Below are positions 7,466-15,991 of a DNA stretch of 64,000 nucleotides, one piece after another. Both the position numbers and the translations under genes were made by a program. This stretch comes from Gilvimarinus sp. DA14. GTDB taxonomy: Bacteria > Pseudomonadota > Gammaproteobacteria > Pseudomonadales > Cellvibrionaceae. The notes under the pieces were generated by a model. The model searched no databases and was not told the DNA's origin. It was given only the letters and a program-made list of their open reading frames with translations. The stretch spans positions 2,396,501 through 2,460,500 of the forward strand of contig NZ_CP100350.1 in the NCBI RefSeq assembly GCF_024204685.1, read 5' to 3'. How positions within the stretch are numbered: the first letter of the stretch is position 1; every line of letters begins with the position of its first letter.

Positions 7466-8881
7466 TCAAATAATATTTTTACCCTCTTCGGGCTCGCGTG
7501 AGTTTTGGGCCTGCTTCTGGATATTTTCGGTGTCGCTGGCCAGATCGTCCAGCAAACGCTCGGTAGCCTCTGGGTGGGTCGCGGTCTGTTCGGGTTTATG
7601 ATCTTGCCGCTCGGTAACAGCAGGCGCCGGCAATTCAGGTTCTGTGGCATTAGGCTCGTCCTGCGGCTCCCAGGGTACACCCTGGGGAAAGATAATCTCG
7701 CGGGCATCGTCCGGCATGGATACATCCGCCGCTTCAAAGGCGCGCACTACCTGACGCATAAGCGCCGAGGCGACTTTAATCACACTGTATTGGGTGGCAT
7801 CTACCCAGAAATACACCCGTAAGTTAATGGTGGAAGAGCCCAGGTCTTCGATTAACACTTGAGGCTCGGGGTCTGCCAACACCGCTGGGTGCTCCAGCAT
7901 AACCGCCATGGCGGTTTCCTGGGCAAAACGCACCTTTGAGTCGTAGCCCACACCAATTAAAAAATTACCGCGCACATTGGGGTTGGCAGAAAAATTCTGT
8001 ATCACGCTTTTATAAATGGTGGCATTGGGCACCTGTATATGATTGCCGTCAAAGTCCACCAGCGTTGTGCCCCGCGTGGTGACTTTTTGCACCACACCGC
8101 GAAAGCCACTGACCTCAATCACATCACCCAAACGAAATGGCCGCTGCATACTAATTAACAAGCTGGCAATAAAATTTTCGGCAATATCGCGAAAGGCAAA
8201 GCCCACCACCAGGCCCAAAAGGCCGGTACCGCTCATTACCGCAACGGCGAACTGAGTTAAGCCCGCAATGCGCAAAAAGAAGTACAGCCCCAGCAGAACA
8301 ACTAGCACGGCGACGATACGCTGCAACACAACTTTAATAAGCGCACTGTCGGTTACGTAGCGAACCGGGCCCACTAAAAATGCCGATACAGGCCGAGAGA
8401 TAAAAAAGAACACCACAAAGGTCAACGCAGCGGCCAGCAGCAAGGGTAGGGCGTGGAGAAATTTATACCAGGCTTTAAGCAGTTCGGACTTGAACACTGA
8501 GACGCTAAAGTAGTTGCCCGGGCTCTGCTCCAGGTTATTCACCACCGCCACAACACCCTGGGTATTATTGGCAATGTCACCGGCCCACTGAACAAAAGCG
8601 CGCTTGTCCGTGTAGCCTTTTAAAAAGACCAGGCCGTTATCCACCCGAACCTCCAGCTGGGTAAACTGCTCCGAGCTGGTTAAAATTGCTTGTAAGCGAG
8701 CCTGTATCTGGCTATCCGTTGCACTGGCATTCGCCTCAATCACCTGGCCGGTATTGTGAATACTACCGGCATCTATATCGGCCTCGTTGGTCGATTCTGG
8801 ATCGGCAAACGCGGCTGAGGCGCTCAGCAACAGCGCAACCAGCGCGCCGATAATAATATGAACACTCAGGTCATATCGCAT
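7466..8881 (-). CDS. MscS-family mechanosensitive channel with N-terminal BON domain
   Basis: 471 residues from the ATG at 8881; a longer reading to 8935 is unlikely because the signal peptide starts at this Met (MRYDLSVHIIIGALVALLL). After cleavage near AFA comes a BON domain (about 45-120) with KGYTDKRAFVQWAGDIANNT. Three or more membrane helices span about 150-245. The MscS pore and beta domain follow: GFAFRDIAENFIASLLISMQ, RPFRLGDVIEV and VPNATIYKSVIQNFS. The C-terminal tail of about 80 residues is Pro/Glu-rich and charged. It would open under membrane tension; the periplasmic BON domain may bind lipid. First gene of a unit with the small membrane protein and the SPFH gene. Confidence 0.9.
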   Translation of the reverse strand: MRYDLSVHIIIGALVALLLSASAAFADPESTNEADIDAGSIHNTGQVIEANASATDSQIQARLQAILTSSEQFTQLEVRVDNGLVFLKGYTDKRAFVQWAGDIANNTQGVVAVVNNLEQSPGNYFSVSVFKSELLKAWYKFLHALPLLLAAALTFVVFFFISRPVSAFLVGPVRYVTDSALIKVVLQRIVAVLVVLLGLYFFLRIAGLTQFAVAVMSGTGLLGLVVGFAFRDIAENFIASLLISMQRPFRLGDVIEVSGFRGVVQKVTTRGTTLVDFDGNHIQVPNATIYKSVIQNFSANPNVRGNFLIGVGYDSKVRFAQETAMAVMLEHPAVLADPEPQVLIEDLGSSTINLRVYFWVDATQYSVIKVASALMRQVVRAFEAADVSMPDDAREIIFPQGVPWEPQDEPNATEPELPAPAVTERQDHKPEQTATHPEATERLLDDLASDTENIQKQAQNSREPEEGKNII

Positions 8882-9011
8882 TGTATTATCCCTATCCGTG
8901 ATTCTACCCCTTAGCCTAACGTATTCCTCTTGCACCGGCCATCTCCAGGGCCTTTGTATCTGTGATACATTGGATTAAACAATCACGGGAAACAATACAC
9001 ACGATAATCTT

Positions 9012-9311
9012 ATGCAGCTGGTCTACACCCACGAAAATAAAATTCTGGTCGAGAATGCCCGCAACCTGCTGCGGGAGAACGGCATTGATAGCAGGCTAAA
9101 AAACGAGTACGCCGCAGGCGCCATGGGCGATCTTTCTCCCATTCAGACCTGGCCAGAGCTGTGGGCAGACGAGGCCGACTACGCTAAAGCCAAAGCGATT
9201 ATCGACGATTTACTAAACCGCCCAGCGGGCCAGGCCTGGTACTGCCCGCAATGCGGCGAAGAGAACGACGCCAGCTTTGAGGTTTGCTGGCACTGTCAAT
9301 CTGAGCGATAA
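9012..9311 (+). CDS. DUF2007 domain protein with C-terminal zinc ribbon
   Basis: 99 residues. The first about 65 match the DUF2007 (putative signal-transducing) fold: MQLVYTHENKILVENARNLL, then GIDSRLKNEY and a DEADYAKAKAIIDDLL helix. The C-terminal 25 residues form a CPQC...CWHC zinc ribbon (YCPQCGEENDASFEVCWHC). Small, cytoplasmic, of unknown molecular role. It is monocistronic, divergent from the MscS gene and convergent with the TauE gene; a GC hairpin (9322-9340) without a T run follows. Confidence 0.85.
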   Translation: MQLVYTHENKILVENARNLLRENGIDSRLKNEYAAGAMGDLSPIQTWPELWADEADYAKAKAIIDDLLNRPAGQAWYCPQCGEENDASFEVCWHCQSER

Positions 9312-9372
9312 GCTCAAAGTGGCCGCCAGCAAGTGGCGGTAGCCTGTAAATACTTAGCTAAGCGCACCTTAT

Positions 9373-10161
9373 TTAAGCCAGTAAAAAACGAATACCGACC
9401 ACAAACAGCAGTACCGCAAATAATTTTTTCAGCAACTTGGCGTCCAGCGAGTGAGCCAGCTTTGCGCCTATGCGCGCACAAGGCACACTGGCAATGGCGA
9501 TACCCAACACCGCAGGCCAGTAAACATAGCCGGTACTCCACTGGGGTAAGTCCGGATGGTTCCACCCGGCAACGATATTGGCGAAGGTAGCCGCCACCGC
9601 AATAGGCAAACCACAGGCTGCAGACGTTGCCACGGCGTTTCGCATATTAATGCGCAGCCAGGATAAATAAGGCACAGTAAAGGTGCCGCCACCAATGCCA
9701 AACCACGACGAACCAAACCCAATCACACCACCTGCTATGCTTAACCCTCCAGCGCCCGGCTCTTTGCCTTCACCGGGTGGCTGCCAGTTAAGCAGCATTT
9801 TCAACGATAACAGCAAAGCGAATAGGCCAATCAGTTTTTGCAGTACGGGGCCAGGCACCGAGGAGATAAAAAACACCCCAATCGCGGTACCAATGATTAA
9901 CCCCAACGTCATCAGCTTAACAATTCGCCAAATAACCGCCTGTTTACGGTGATGTGCCCAGACAGAACTGATGGAGGTGAAAACAATACTCGCCAGCGAC
10001 GTCGCCACCGCCATATGAGTCAGTACGTCGGGGGAGAGACCGGCACCAATAAAGCTGAAAATAAGTACCGGCACAATCACCATACCGCCGCCGATGCCAA
10101 ACAAACCCGCTAGCAGCCCGGCAAAGGCGCCAACCAATAAATACAAAAGAATAACGAACAT
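9373..10161 (-). CDS. TauE/SafE-family sulfite or sulfonate exporter
   Basis: 262 residues, almost entirely hydrophobic with about eight predicted membrane helices. It carries the paired Gly-rich signatures of the family: GLFGIGGGMVIVPVL near residue 19 and WFGIGGGTFTVPYLSWL near 155, related by the internal duplication. TauE/SafE members move sulfite, sulfoacetate or other organosulfur anions out of the cell; which one cannot be told here. A neighbouring methionine synthase pair on the same strand hints at sulfur metabolism, but about 100 bases separate them. Confidence 0.9.
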   Translation of the reverse strand: MFVILLYLLVGAFAGLLAGLFGIGGGMVIVPVLIFSFIGAGLSPDVLTHMAVATSLASIVFTSISSVWAHHRKQAVIWRIVKLMTLGLIIGTAIGVFFISSVPGPVLQKLIGLFALLLSLKMLLNWQPPGEGKEPGAGGLSIAGGVIGFGSSWFGIGGGTFTVPYLSWLRINMRNAVATSAACGLPIAVAATFANIVAGWNHPDLPQWSTGYVYWPAVLGIAIASVPCARIGAKLAHSLDAKLLKKLFAVLLFVVGIRFLLA

Positions 10162-10263
10162 GAATACCCTTAATCGCTCTAACTTTATTATTCACCAAAG
10201 CAAGAAAACCCCAGCGCATTCAAGCTGAGGTTTCTGCTACAAGAGATTTTTAGAACCTGTGAA

Positions 10264-11298
10264 TCAACTGTGACCCGCAAGCTCTTTACGCACAATTTCC
10301 GCGCCCGCGCTTAGGGCGCTAAGCTTGCCTCTGGCAACTTGTCGCGGCAATGGCGCCATACCACAGTTGGTGCATGGGTAAAGCTTGTCCGCGTCCACAA
10401 ACCTTAGGGCTTGGCGCAGGGTATCAGCAACCTCCTCGGGCGTTTCGATGTTGTGGCTTGCCACATCAATGGCCCCCACCATCACTTTTTTACCGCGAAT
10501 CAGCTCCAGCAAATCCATTGGCACGCGGGAGTTTTGACACTCCAGCGAGACGATATCGATACTGGAGCTTTGCAGTTTGGGAAACACCTCTTCGTACTGG
10601 CGCCACTCAGAACCCAGAGTTTTCTTCCAATCGGTGTTCGCCTTAATGCCATAGCCGTAGCAAATATGCATCGCCGTCTCACACTGAAGCCCTTCAACCG
10701 CTTTTTCCAATGCAGCGATCCCCCAGTCGTTGACCTCATCAAAAAATACGTTAAACGCGGGTTCGTCAAATTGAATAATATCGACACCCGCCGCTTCCAG
10801 CTCTTTGGCTTCTTGGTTAAGAATTTTGGCGAACTCCCAGGCCAGCTTTTCACGGCTCTTGTAGTGGTCGTCGTACAGGGTATCAATCATGGTCATGGGA
10901 CCGGGCAGGGCCCATTTAATCGGCTGCTGAGTTTGCTGGCGCAAGAACTTCGCATCGTCCACAAATACAGGTTTTTGTCTGGCCACAGCACCCACCACCA
11001 CGGGCACGCTTGCCTCGTAGCGATCGCGAATTTTTACCGTTTTGCGCTGTTCAAAATCCACACCGCTTAAGTGCTCAATAAAGGTCGTGACAAAGTGCTG
11101 ACGGGTCTGCTCGCCATCACTAACGATATCAATACCGGCCTGTTGCTGTTCTTGTAGGGCCACACGTAAAGCGTCTTGTATGCCTTCAATCAGTTCGTCG
11201 CCCTGCAGTTTCCAGGGGGACCACAGTTTTTCAGGTTCGGCAATCCAGCCGGGCTTGGGCAAGCTGCCCGCCGTTGAGGTGGGTAATAGTTTTTTCAT
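10264..11298 (-). CDS. mesD: Core MetE-like methionine synthase, MesD type
   Basis: 344 residues from the ATG at 11298; the longer TTG reading to 11352 is disfavoured because the family begins MKKLLPTSTAGSLPKP. It corresponds only to the C-terminal catalytic barrel of MetE and lacks the N-terminal half. Zn ligands are apparent: His in METAMHICYGYG-type sequence (here ETAMHICYGYG) and Cys in YPCTNCGMAPL. Other family marks are WALPGPMTMIDTLYDDHY and DIIQFDEPAF. Short core-MetE proteins next to a DUF1852 gene were described as MesD, which methylates homocysteine without folate and needs MesX and oxygen. The DUF1852 gene lies 66 bases upstream, so this assignment is firm. Confidence 0.87.
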   Translation of the reverse strand: MKKLLPTSTAGSLPKPGWIAEPEKLWSPWKLQGDELIEGIQDALRVALQEQQQAGIDIVSDGEQTRQHFVTTFIEHLSGVDFEQRKTVKIRDRYEASVPVVVGAVARQKPVFVDDAKFLRQQTQQPIKWALPGPMTMIDTLYDDHYKSREKLAWEFAKILNQEAKELEAAGVDIIQFDEPAFNVFFDEVNDWGIAALEKAVEGLQCETAMHICYGYGIKANTDWKKTLGSEWRQYEEVFPKLQSSSIDIVSLECQNSRVPMDLLELIRGKKVMVGAIDVASHNIETPEEVADTLRQALRFVDADKLYPCTNCGMAPLPRQVARGKLSALSAGAEIVRKELAGHS

Positions 11299-11364
11299 TG
11301 CTATCTCAGTACTTGAATAGATGGCTGCTGAGAACCCTAAGTAGTTTTTCAACAGCCTAATAGA

Positions 11365-12342
11365 TCAAACCGCGCAGTTAGCTGCCCAGTGTTCCAAAAC
11401 GCCTTGATACGGCCTTATAAAATGTTCTTCGGCGTATTTTCCCTGTTCAACGCCCAGCTTGCTGCGCTCTTCGCGGTCGTACTCAATCCGAGTTAAGGAG
11501 TAGTCACGATGCTGCAAGCTCGGCTGGTAAAATGCACCTGCCTCGCTGTTAGCGTTGTAAATTTCCGGGCGATAAATTTTCTGGAAAGTCTCCATGGTGC
11601 TGATGGTGCTGATAAGCTCAAGGTTTGTGTAATCGCTAAGCAAATCGCCAAAAAAGTAAAATGCCAAAGGCGCCGCACTGTTGGGCGGCATAAAATAGCG
11701 CACCTGCAGCCCCATTTTTTTAAAGTACTGCTCGGTTAACGAAGGCACATTGGGCTGATACTCAACCCCCAATACCGGATGCTGATTTTCAGTTCGTGTA
11801 TAAGTTTTGTTATCCGACACGCTCAAGCAAATTACAGGCGGCTTACTAAAATTCTGCTTGTAGGCCGCAGAGCTGATAAAGCTTTTAAAAATTTTGCCAT
11901 GCAAGTCGCCAAAGTCTGCCGGAACGCTAAACTTCGCTTGATTTTTATTGTGCTCGCGCAGCACCACACTAAAATCATAGTCGCGCACGTAAGAGGAAAA
12001 ATTATTCCCCACCACGCCTTCAATACGCCTGTTGGTTTCATGATCAACAATCTGCGTTTTTAACACCTCAATCGCTGGAAAGGCTTCATCGCTGCCTTCA
12101 ATATGCAGATCGACGGAAATAATCTCCAGCTCAAGCGAGTAGCGATCACCCCTAGGGTTGTCCCAATTGGCCAAGGCGTTGAATCGGTTATCGATCATTC
12201 GCAGCGCGTTGCGCAGATTCTCCTGCCGACTTTCCCCGCGCGCCAAATTGGCAAAGTTCGTGGTAATACGCGTACTGTCCGCTGGGTGATAATTCTCATC
12301 GAAATCAATGCGTTTAATCGAAAACGTAAACTCGCTGTTCAT
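11365..12342 (-). CDS. mesX: MesX (DUF1852) partner of the MesD methionine synthase
   Basis: 325 residues from an ATG preceded by GGTGG. It is soluble with no signal peptide, beginning MNSEFTFSIKRIDFDENYHP and running the length expected for DUF1852, with conserved-looking stretches SSYVRDYDFSVVLREHNKNQ and ALAFYFFGDLLSDYTNLELI. Members are found almost always beside core-MetE genes, and genetic work assigned them as MesX, needed for MesD activity. It is the first gene of the two-gene unit. No cobalamin or SAM riboswitch was recognised in the leader; a 16-base palindrome lies 155 bases upstream. Confidence 0.85.
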   Translation of the reverse strand: MNSEFTFSIKRIDFDENYHPADSTRITTNFANLARGESRQENLRNALRMIDNRFNALANWDNPRGDRYSLELEIISVDLHIEGSDEAFPAIEVLKTQIVDHETNRRIEGVVGNNFSSYVRDYDFSVVLREHNKNQAKFSVPADFGDLHGKIFKSFISSAAYKQNFSKPPVICLSVSDNKTYTRTENQHPVLGVEYQPNVPSLTEQYFKKMGLQVRYFMPPNSAAPLAFYFFGDLLSDYTNLELISTISTMETFQKIYRPEIYNANSEAGAFYQPSLQHRDYSLTRIEYDREERSKLGVEQGKYAEEHFIRPYQGVLEHWAANCAV

Positions 12343-12706
12343 GGTAATCCACCGTCCTTAATCTGAGGCTCAACCCAATGTAACTTTCTGGCTTACAAGG
12401 CGAATAAGCATCCTAGTCAGCGTCAACTTGCCTTAAGCCGAAAACAGGTGTGATTTATACGCGAGGGAAAGCATGAACGAAAATGGTATTAATTCATTTA
12501 TACATGTATAAAATTCATATTTATAACCAAAATGCTCGATTTAAGGCATTTATAAGGGTTGATAGGCGGTCTGGGTGAGCCGGAGAACCTTCTGGATGGA
12601 GCTGTAATGGTCTGGGGTGTCAGTGCTGTTGGGGAAAAGTGCAAAACGCTTAAAATTCATGGATCTTTTGACGTTTATATGCCCGTATCGCCGGGCGTGC
12701 GAGTTC
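12343..12706. promoter_or_regulatory. mesX upstream region with a perfect 16-bp palindrome
   Basis: A gene-free stretch of about 360 bases. It holds TTTATACATGTATAAA at 12497-12512, an exact palindrome within AT-rich sequence, suited to a dimeric regulator. It does not match the MetJ box (AGACGTCT). No RNA element was recognised. The small plus-strand reading frame at 12559-12750 has no ribosome-binding site or homology I can see. Confidence 0.45.
12678..12706 (-). repeat. Fragment of the structured 240-bp repeat family
   Basis: The 29 bases beginning TATGCCCGTATCGCCGGGCG closely match the terminal hairpin (helix P5 and flank) of the repeats at 18986-20418, in the same orientation as copy 19867-20057. 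It abuts the stop codon of the zinc-ribbon gene. Only this end is recognisable. Confidence 0.6.
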
Positions 12707-13072
12707 TCACATTGCAACCAATGCCAAGATTACCAGTAGCACAAAAGTAAGAAGACCAATCAGCGCGGGGGTATTTTCTTTGGCTATTTCATCCATTCTC
12801 AACTTCATCAGTTGTCGTTCGTTATCGCAAATCTCATCCCCGCAGCCTCTGCAGTACGCATCCTTGATGGCAACGTGTTCTTGGCAATGGACGCAGCGGT
12901 ACACATCGCGCAAGTTCCATGGCAAGGCCCCCACCACAGACTGAATATTGTCTTTCATATGATCGATATCGGCAGCCGTAAACCGCACTCCGCACCCTCG
13001 GCAGTGCCTATTTCCATGAGCCACTACCGCTTTGCATTGGATACACTGATATATGTCGTTTAGAGTTCTCAT
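12707..13072 (-). CDS. Double zinc-ribbon protein with C-terminal membrane anchor
   Basis: 121 residues. Two similar zinc ribbons occur in tandem: YQCIQCKAVVAHGNRHCRGC near residue 8 and YRCVHCQEHVAIKDAYCRGC near 58, each CxxC-x11-CxxC and evidently an internal duplication. A hydrophobic helix (LIGLLTFVLLVILALVAM) ends the protein, giving a tail-anchored layout with the ribbons in the cytoplasm. Function unknown. It stands alone on the minus strand; its 3' end touches a repeat fragment. Confidence 0.72.
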   Translation of the reverse strand: MRTLNDIYQCIQCKAVVAHGNRHCRGCGVRFTAADIDHMKDNIQSVVGALPWNLRDVYRCVHCQEHVAIKDAYCRGCGDEICDNERQLMKLRMDEIAKENTPALIGLLTFVLLVILALVAM

Positions 13073-13157
13073 ATTGCTATCCCTGCCGCTATGCAGATAG
13101 ATCGCTAGCCTGATCCCGATTTCTTATTATCCAAGCGCTAGGTTATTTCAAAGCTAT

Positions 13158-13176
13158 GGCAAATGTAAGGCCTGAT
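13158..13176. repeat. REP-like half-site
   Basis: The sequence CAAATGTAAGGCCTGA matches one arm of the palindromic element at 15459-15512 (GTAAGGCCTGACCCC). The second arm is missing, so this is a decayed or half copy just upstream of the lipocalin gene. Confidence 0.5.
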
Positions 13177-13251
13177 ACGAATCAGCATCGCTGATCCCGT
13201 AATACCATTTCGTCGTACTGAATCCTTTGTGCTACTGGATGGAGCTTTTTT

Positions 13252-13776
13252 ATGCGTTATTTCCTAATAACCCTTCTAACCGTCTTTTTATTAACTTCTT
13301 GCGTAAGCCAACCTGAAGGAGTAACACCCGTAGAGTCATTCGAGCTAAACCGATATTTAGGTAAGTGGTATGAAATCGCCCGGCTAGATCACAGCTTTGA
13401 AGAAGACCTAACCCACGTAACCGCCCACTACAGCTTGGACGAGGACGGAAATGTTACCGTGATCAACCGAGGCTATGACGCACAAAAATCTGAATGGAGT
13501 GAAGCAGAAGGAACCGCCAAATTCGTCGATTCGCCGGATGTCGGCTTTTTAAAAGTCTCCTTCTTTGGACCTTTCTACGGCTCCTACATCGTGTTTGAAC
13601 TGGACCAAGACTACCAGCACGCATTCGTCGCAGGCCCCAATACTGATTACCTTTGGCTGCTATCCCGCCAACCAACAGTACCGGACGCCTTAACACAAAA
13701 GTTTGAGAACCAGGCCCAAACGCTGGGTTTTCACATCGACCAACTGATTTACGTTGACCAAAGCGAAAGGCCTTAA
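13252..13776 (+). CDS. blc: Bacterial lipocalin (Blc-type outer-membrane lipoprotein)
   Basis: 174 residues. A lipoprotein signal ends LLTSC with Cys at about residue 17. The lipocalin signature follows: YLGKWYEIARLDHSFE (GxWYE motif), then NVTVINRGYD and the third motif around YLWLLSRQP, where the Arg is typical. The length matches Blc. Blc is an outer-membrane lipoprotein that binds lysophospholipids or fatty acids, often induced in stationary phase or under envelope stress. GGATGGAGC lies upstream of the ATG. REP-like half-sites flank the gene on both sides. Confidence 0.93.
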   Translation: MRYFLITLLTVFLLTSCVSQPEGVTPVESFELNRYLGKWYEIARLDHSFEEDLTHVTAHYSLDEDGNVTVINRGYDAQKSEWSEAEGTAKFVDSPDVGFLKVSFFGPFYGSYIVFELDQDYQHAFVAGPNTDYLWLLSRQPTVPDALTQKFENQAQTLGFHIDQLIYVDQSERP

Positions 13777-14071
13777 CGCTATTGCTTAAACTGAGTTGTT
13801 CAAACAGCTTACTGGGGTAGGTACTTACTTTCGTTACACTAATATAAATTGTAGGCCCTGCCCCAGTGACTCGCGGACTTCAACAAATATATTCAAGTAA
13901 ACCGTCCCTGGCATTCCTGTATTGACTCGCCAAACCGCTCATCGACGGTTGGCGCATGGTTTGCAGCTTTTTAAGCGATTGGCTCAGCCGCCTTTAGCTC
14001 ACCCCCTCTAATCTCCCAGACATGTCGTAGCGCGGCGTTTTGCGCGCTTTGTTGATAAACAGGAGACCACT
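13777..14071. other. Intergenic region with a second degenerate REP-like half-site
   Basis: About 295 bases between the lipocalin and MFS genes. At 13848-13864 ATTGTAGGCCCTGCCCC resembles the right arm of the 15459-15512 palindrome with a few changes. An AGGAG ribosome-binding site stands at about 14060, before the MFS start. Nothing else is evident. Confidence 0.4.
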
Positions 14072-15325
14072 ATGTGGACCATTGTGCACCCTATAAGTGC
14101 AATACTGGGTAGCGTCGCGCTATTACTGTTAGGCGGCGGACTACTGAACACTCTGTTAACAGTGTCGGGCAGCCAGGCCGGATTCTCGACGGCAACCGTC
14201 GGGTTTATCATGTCGGGCTACTTTGTTGGCTTTATGGGCGGCACATTTGTCAGTGGCCGGCTGATCGCTCAGATTGGGCATATCCGGGCTTTTGCGTTTT
14301 GCGCCGCGCTGTCTTCCTCTATCGCGTTAATGCACAGCTTGTGGCACAACCCGTACTTCTGGTTTTTGCTAAGAGTTATCTACGGGGTGTCGTTTGTCAC
14401 CCTCGTGACCGTCACCGAAAGCTGGCTTAATGCGCGCGCCTCTAAAGAAGAGCGCGGCAAAGTGTTTGCTTCTTATATGGTGGTAAACTTAAGTGCCATC
14501 GCGCTGGCTCAGCAGCTACTGGGTATTCAAGCTGACGGCCCGCACTTGCTGTTTTCTCTAACGGCCATTTTTATTTGCCTGGCGGTTTTGCCCATCACGA
14601 TCACCTCCCGCAGCCAACCCCAGGTACCTTCCCGCCCCAAAAGCACACTCAAAAAAGTCTTCCGCTTGTCGCCCCTGGCCGTCGCGGCTGCGGTACTGTC
14701 GGGTTTAGCCATGGGAGCGTTTTGGAGCATGGCGCCACTATTCGCCGCAAGCCGAGACTTTGACTTGTCTCAAGTGGGTTGGTTAATGAGCATAACCATC
14801 ATTGGTGGTGCATTATTGCAAATGCCCATAGGGCGATATTCAGACAAACACGATCGGCGCAGAGTATTAACCGTGGTCTGTGCGGTTGCGGCTATTGCGG
14901 CGCTGGCGATGACAGTAACTACCAGCGATAAGTTACTGCTGGCTTTATTTTTTCTTTGGGGCGGAATGTCATTCTCAGTCTACCCGCTTGCCGTTGCCCT
15001 AATCATTGACCTGTTAGAGCCCGAGGACGTGGTATCTGGATCAACCGATATGCTCGTCTTACACGGCGCAGGGTCTGTATTCGCGCCCATTGTAGCGGGC
15101 AACTTAATGAACCTGACAGGCCCCAATGCCCTGCCTATTTATATTGCCATCGTATTCTTGGTGCTTGGTAGCTATGCCGTCTTCCAAGTGCGAAAACTGT
15201 CGACCATACCCGCCGGTGATCCGGCTCACTTCGAACCAATGGTCCAGACTTCTCCCGAGATATTGGAAATGACGGCAGCCCAAGAGGAGTCATCTCAGGT
15301 TCCAAATGATGAAGAAGTGAAATAG
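14072..15325 (+). CDS. Major facilitator superfamily transporter, YcaD-like
   Basis: 417 residues with 12 predicted membrane helices. MFS marks include the loop 2-3 region SGRLIAQIGHIRAFAF, the helix 4-5 segment LLRVIYGVSFVTLVTVTESW with LNARASKEERGKVFASY, and the second-half loop QMPIGRYSDKHDRRRVL. The pattern fits the YcaD group of putative drug or metabolite exporters; no substrate is established. The C-terminal 40 residues are polar and Glu-rich. The start is supported by CAGGAGACC upstream. Confidence 0.85.
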   Translation: MWTIVHPISAILGSVALLLLGGGLLNTLLTVSGSQAGFSTATVGFIMSGYFVGFMGGTFVSGRLIAQIGHIRAFAFCAALSSSIALMHSLWHNPYFWFLLRVIYGVSFVTLVTVTESWLNARASKEERGKVFASYMVVNLSAIALAQQLLGIQADGPHLLFSLTAIFICLAVLPITITSRSQPQVPSRPKSTLKKVFRLSPLAVAAAVLSGLAMGAFWSMAPLFAASRDFDLSQVGWLMSITIIGGALLQMPIGRYSDKHDRRRVLTVVCAVAAIAALAMTVTTSDKLLLALFFLWGGMSFSVYPLAVALIIDLLEPEDVVSGSTDMLVLHGAGSVFAPIVAGNLMNLTGPNALPIYIAIVFLVLGSYAVFQVRKLSTIPAGDPAHFEPMVQTSPEILEMTAAQEESSQVPNDEEVK

Positions 15326-15458
15326 CACCTTTAGCTGCGGAAAATCTGCACGCAGAGAATGAGTTCCCGACTTCCTTCACTTTGGGATAAATTGTGTTGG
15401 CCGAATCCAGCCTTTCTTATGGTTGATTGAATCTAAATAGGTTAAGTCAAGGGAGACT

Positions 15459-15512
15459 CGGGGTCAGGCCTTACGTTTGACGGTTTTATGTCAATTGTAA
15501 GGCCTGACCCCG
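15459..15512. repeat. REP/RAYT-type palindromic element
   Basis: A 16-base inverted repeat: CGGGGTCAGGCCTTAC at 15459-15474 pairs perfectly with the complement at 15497-15512, with a 22-base centre holding a nested TTGAC/GTCAA pair. GGGGTCAGGYCTTAC-type palindromes are common in gammaproteobacterial intergenic DNA near IS200-like REP-associated transposases (recalled knowledge). No transposase is present here. It marks the left edge of the AT-rich cassette island and could also end transcription from both sides. Confidence 0.7.
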
Positions 15513-15524
15513 GAAGCTCGTTCG

Positions 15525-15977
15525 CTATGCATTGTAGTCTTCGATTGTTATTAGGTACTCAATACTTGATATAAAAATCTTGTAATCACTATTGAGCGCT
15601 TGTACTAAGCTTTCTTCAATTCGTTCGATACGCTCTTCCGGGGTTTCATTATTATTGGAAGCTGGTTTAACCATTCTTTGAACGTGCTTTTCAGCAGCAT
15701 ATCGCATTTGAGTTAAATGACCTACTGCTGATTTAGGAAACAATAACTTCGCTTTTGCAATATGTGCATCAAAGCTAGACAACACATCAAAATCCCAGTT
15801 TCTGTAAACAAAAAAACTCGTATCGTTGATGAAGTCGTATCGCCTGCCAAATAGTTCATGCTTAAGGCGTTCTCGATCAAGATACGCTTGCCTACCCGAA
15901 AGTTGATATTGTTTCCAAGCTACAAAAGCTACTGACGTAGCTATAAGTATTTGCGATATCGAAGCGATTAATTCCAT
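15525..15977 (-). CDS. Single-TM protein of unknown function (cassette 3)
   Basis: 150 residues from the ATG at 15977, with GAGGG seven bases upstream; a TTG one codon earlier is also possible. The N-terminal 20 residues (MELIASISQILIATSVAFVA) form a membrane helix, followed by a basic stretch (WKQYQLSGRQAYLDRERLKH) and a soluble, mostly helical cytoplasmic domain with a Glu-rich segment near 115-125. This shape recurs in membrane proteins of unknown function from defence islands and cassettes. It starts 17 bases after the R' box of attC-2, as expected for a cassette gene. No family recognised. Confidence 0.6.
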   Translation of the reverse strand: MELIASISQILIATSVAFVAWKQYQLSGRQAYLDRERLKHELFGRRYDFINDTSFFVYRNWDFDVLSSFDAHIAKAKLLFPKSAVGHLTQMRYAAEKHVQRMVKPASNNNETPEERIERIEESLVQALNSDYKIFISSIEYLITIEDYNA

Positions 15978-15991
15978 CAACTACCCTCTAG

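Noticed and set aside
12559-12750. Small plus-strand frame upstream of the zinc-ribbon gene
   Set aside because: No good ribosome-binding site and the end overlaps the repeat fragment and the minus-strand gene.
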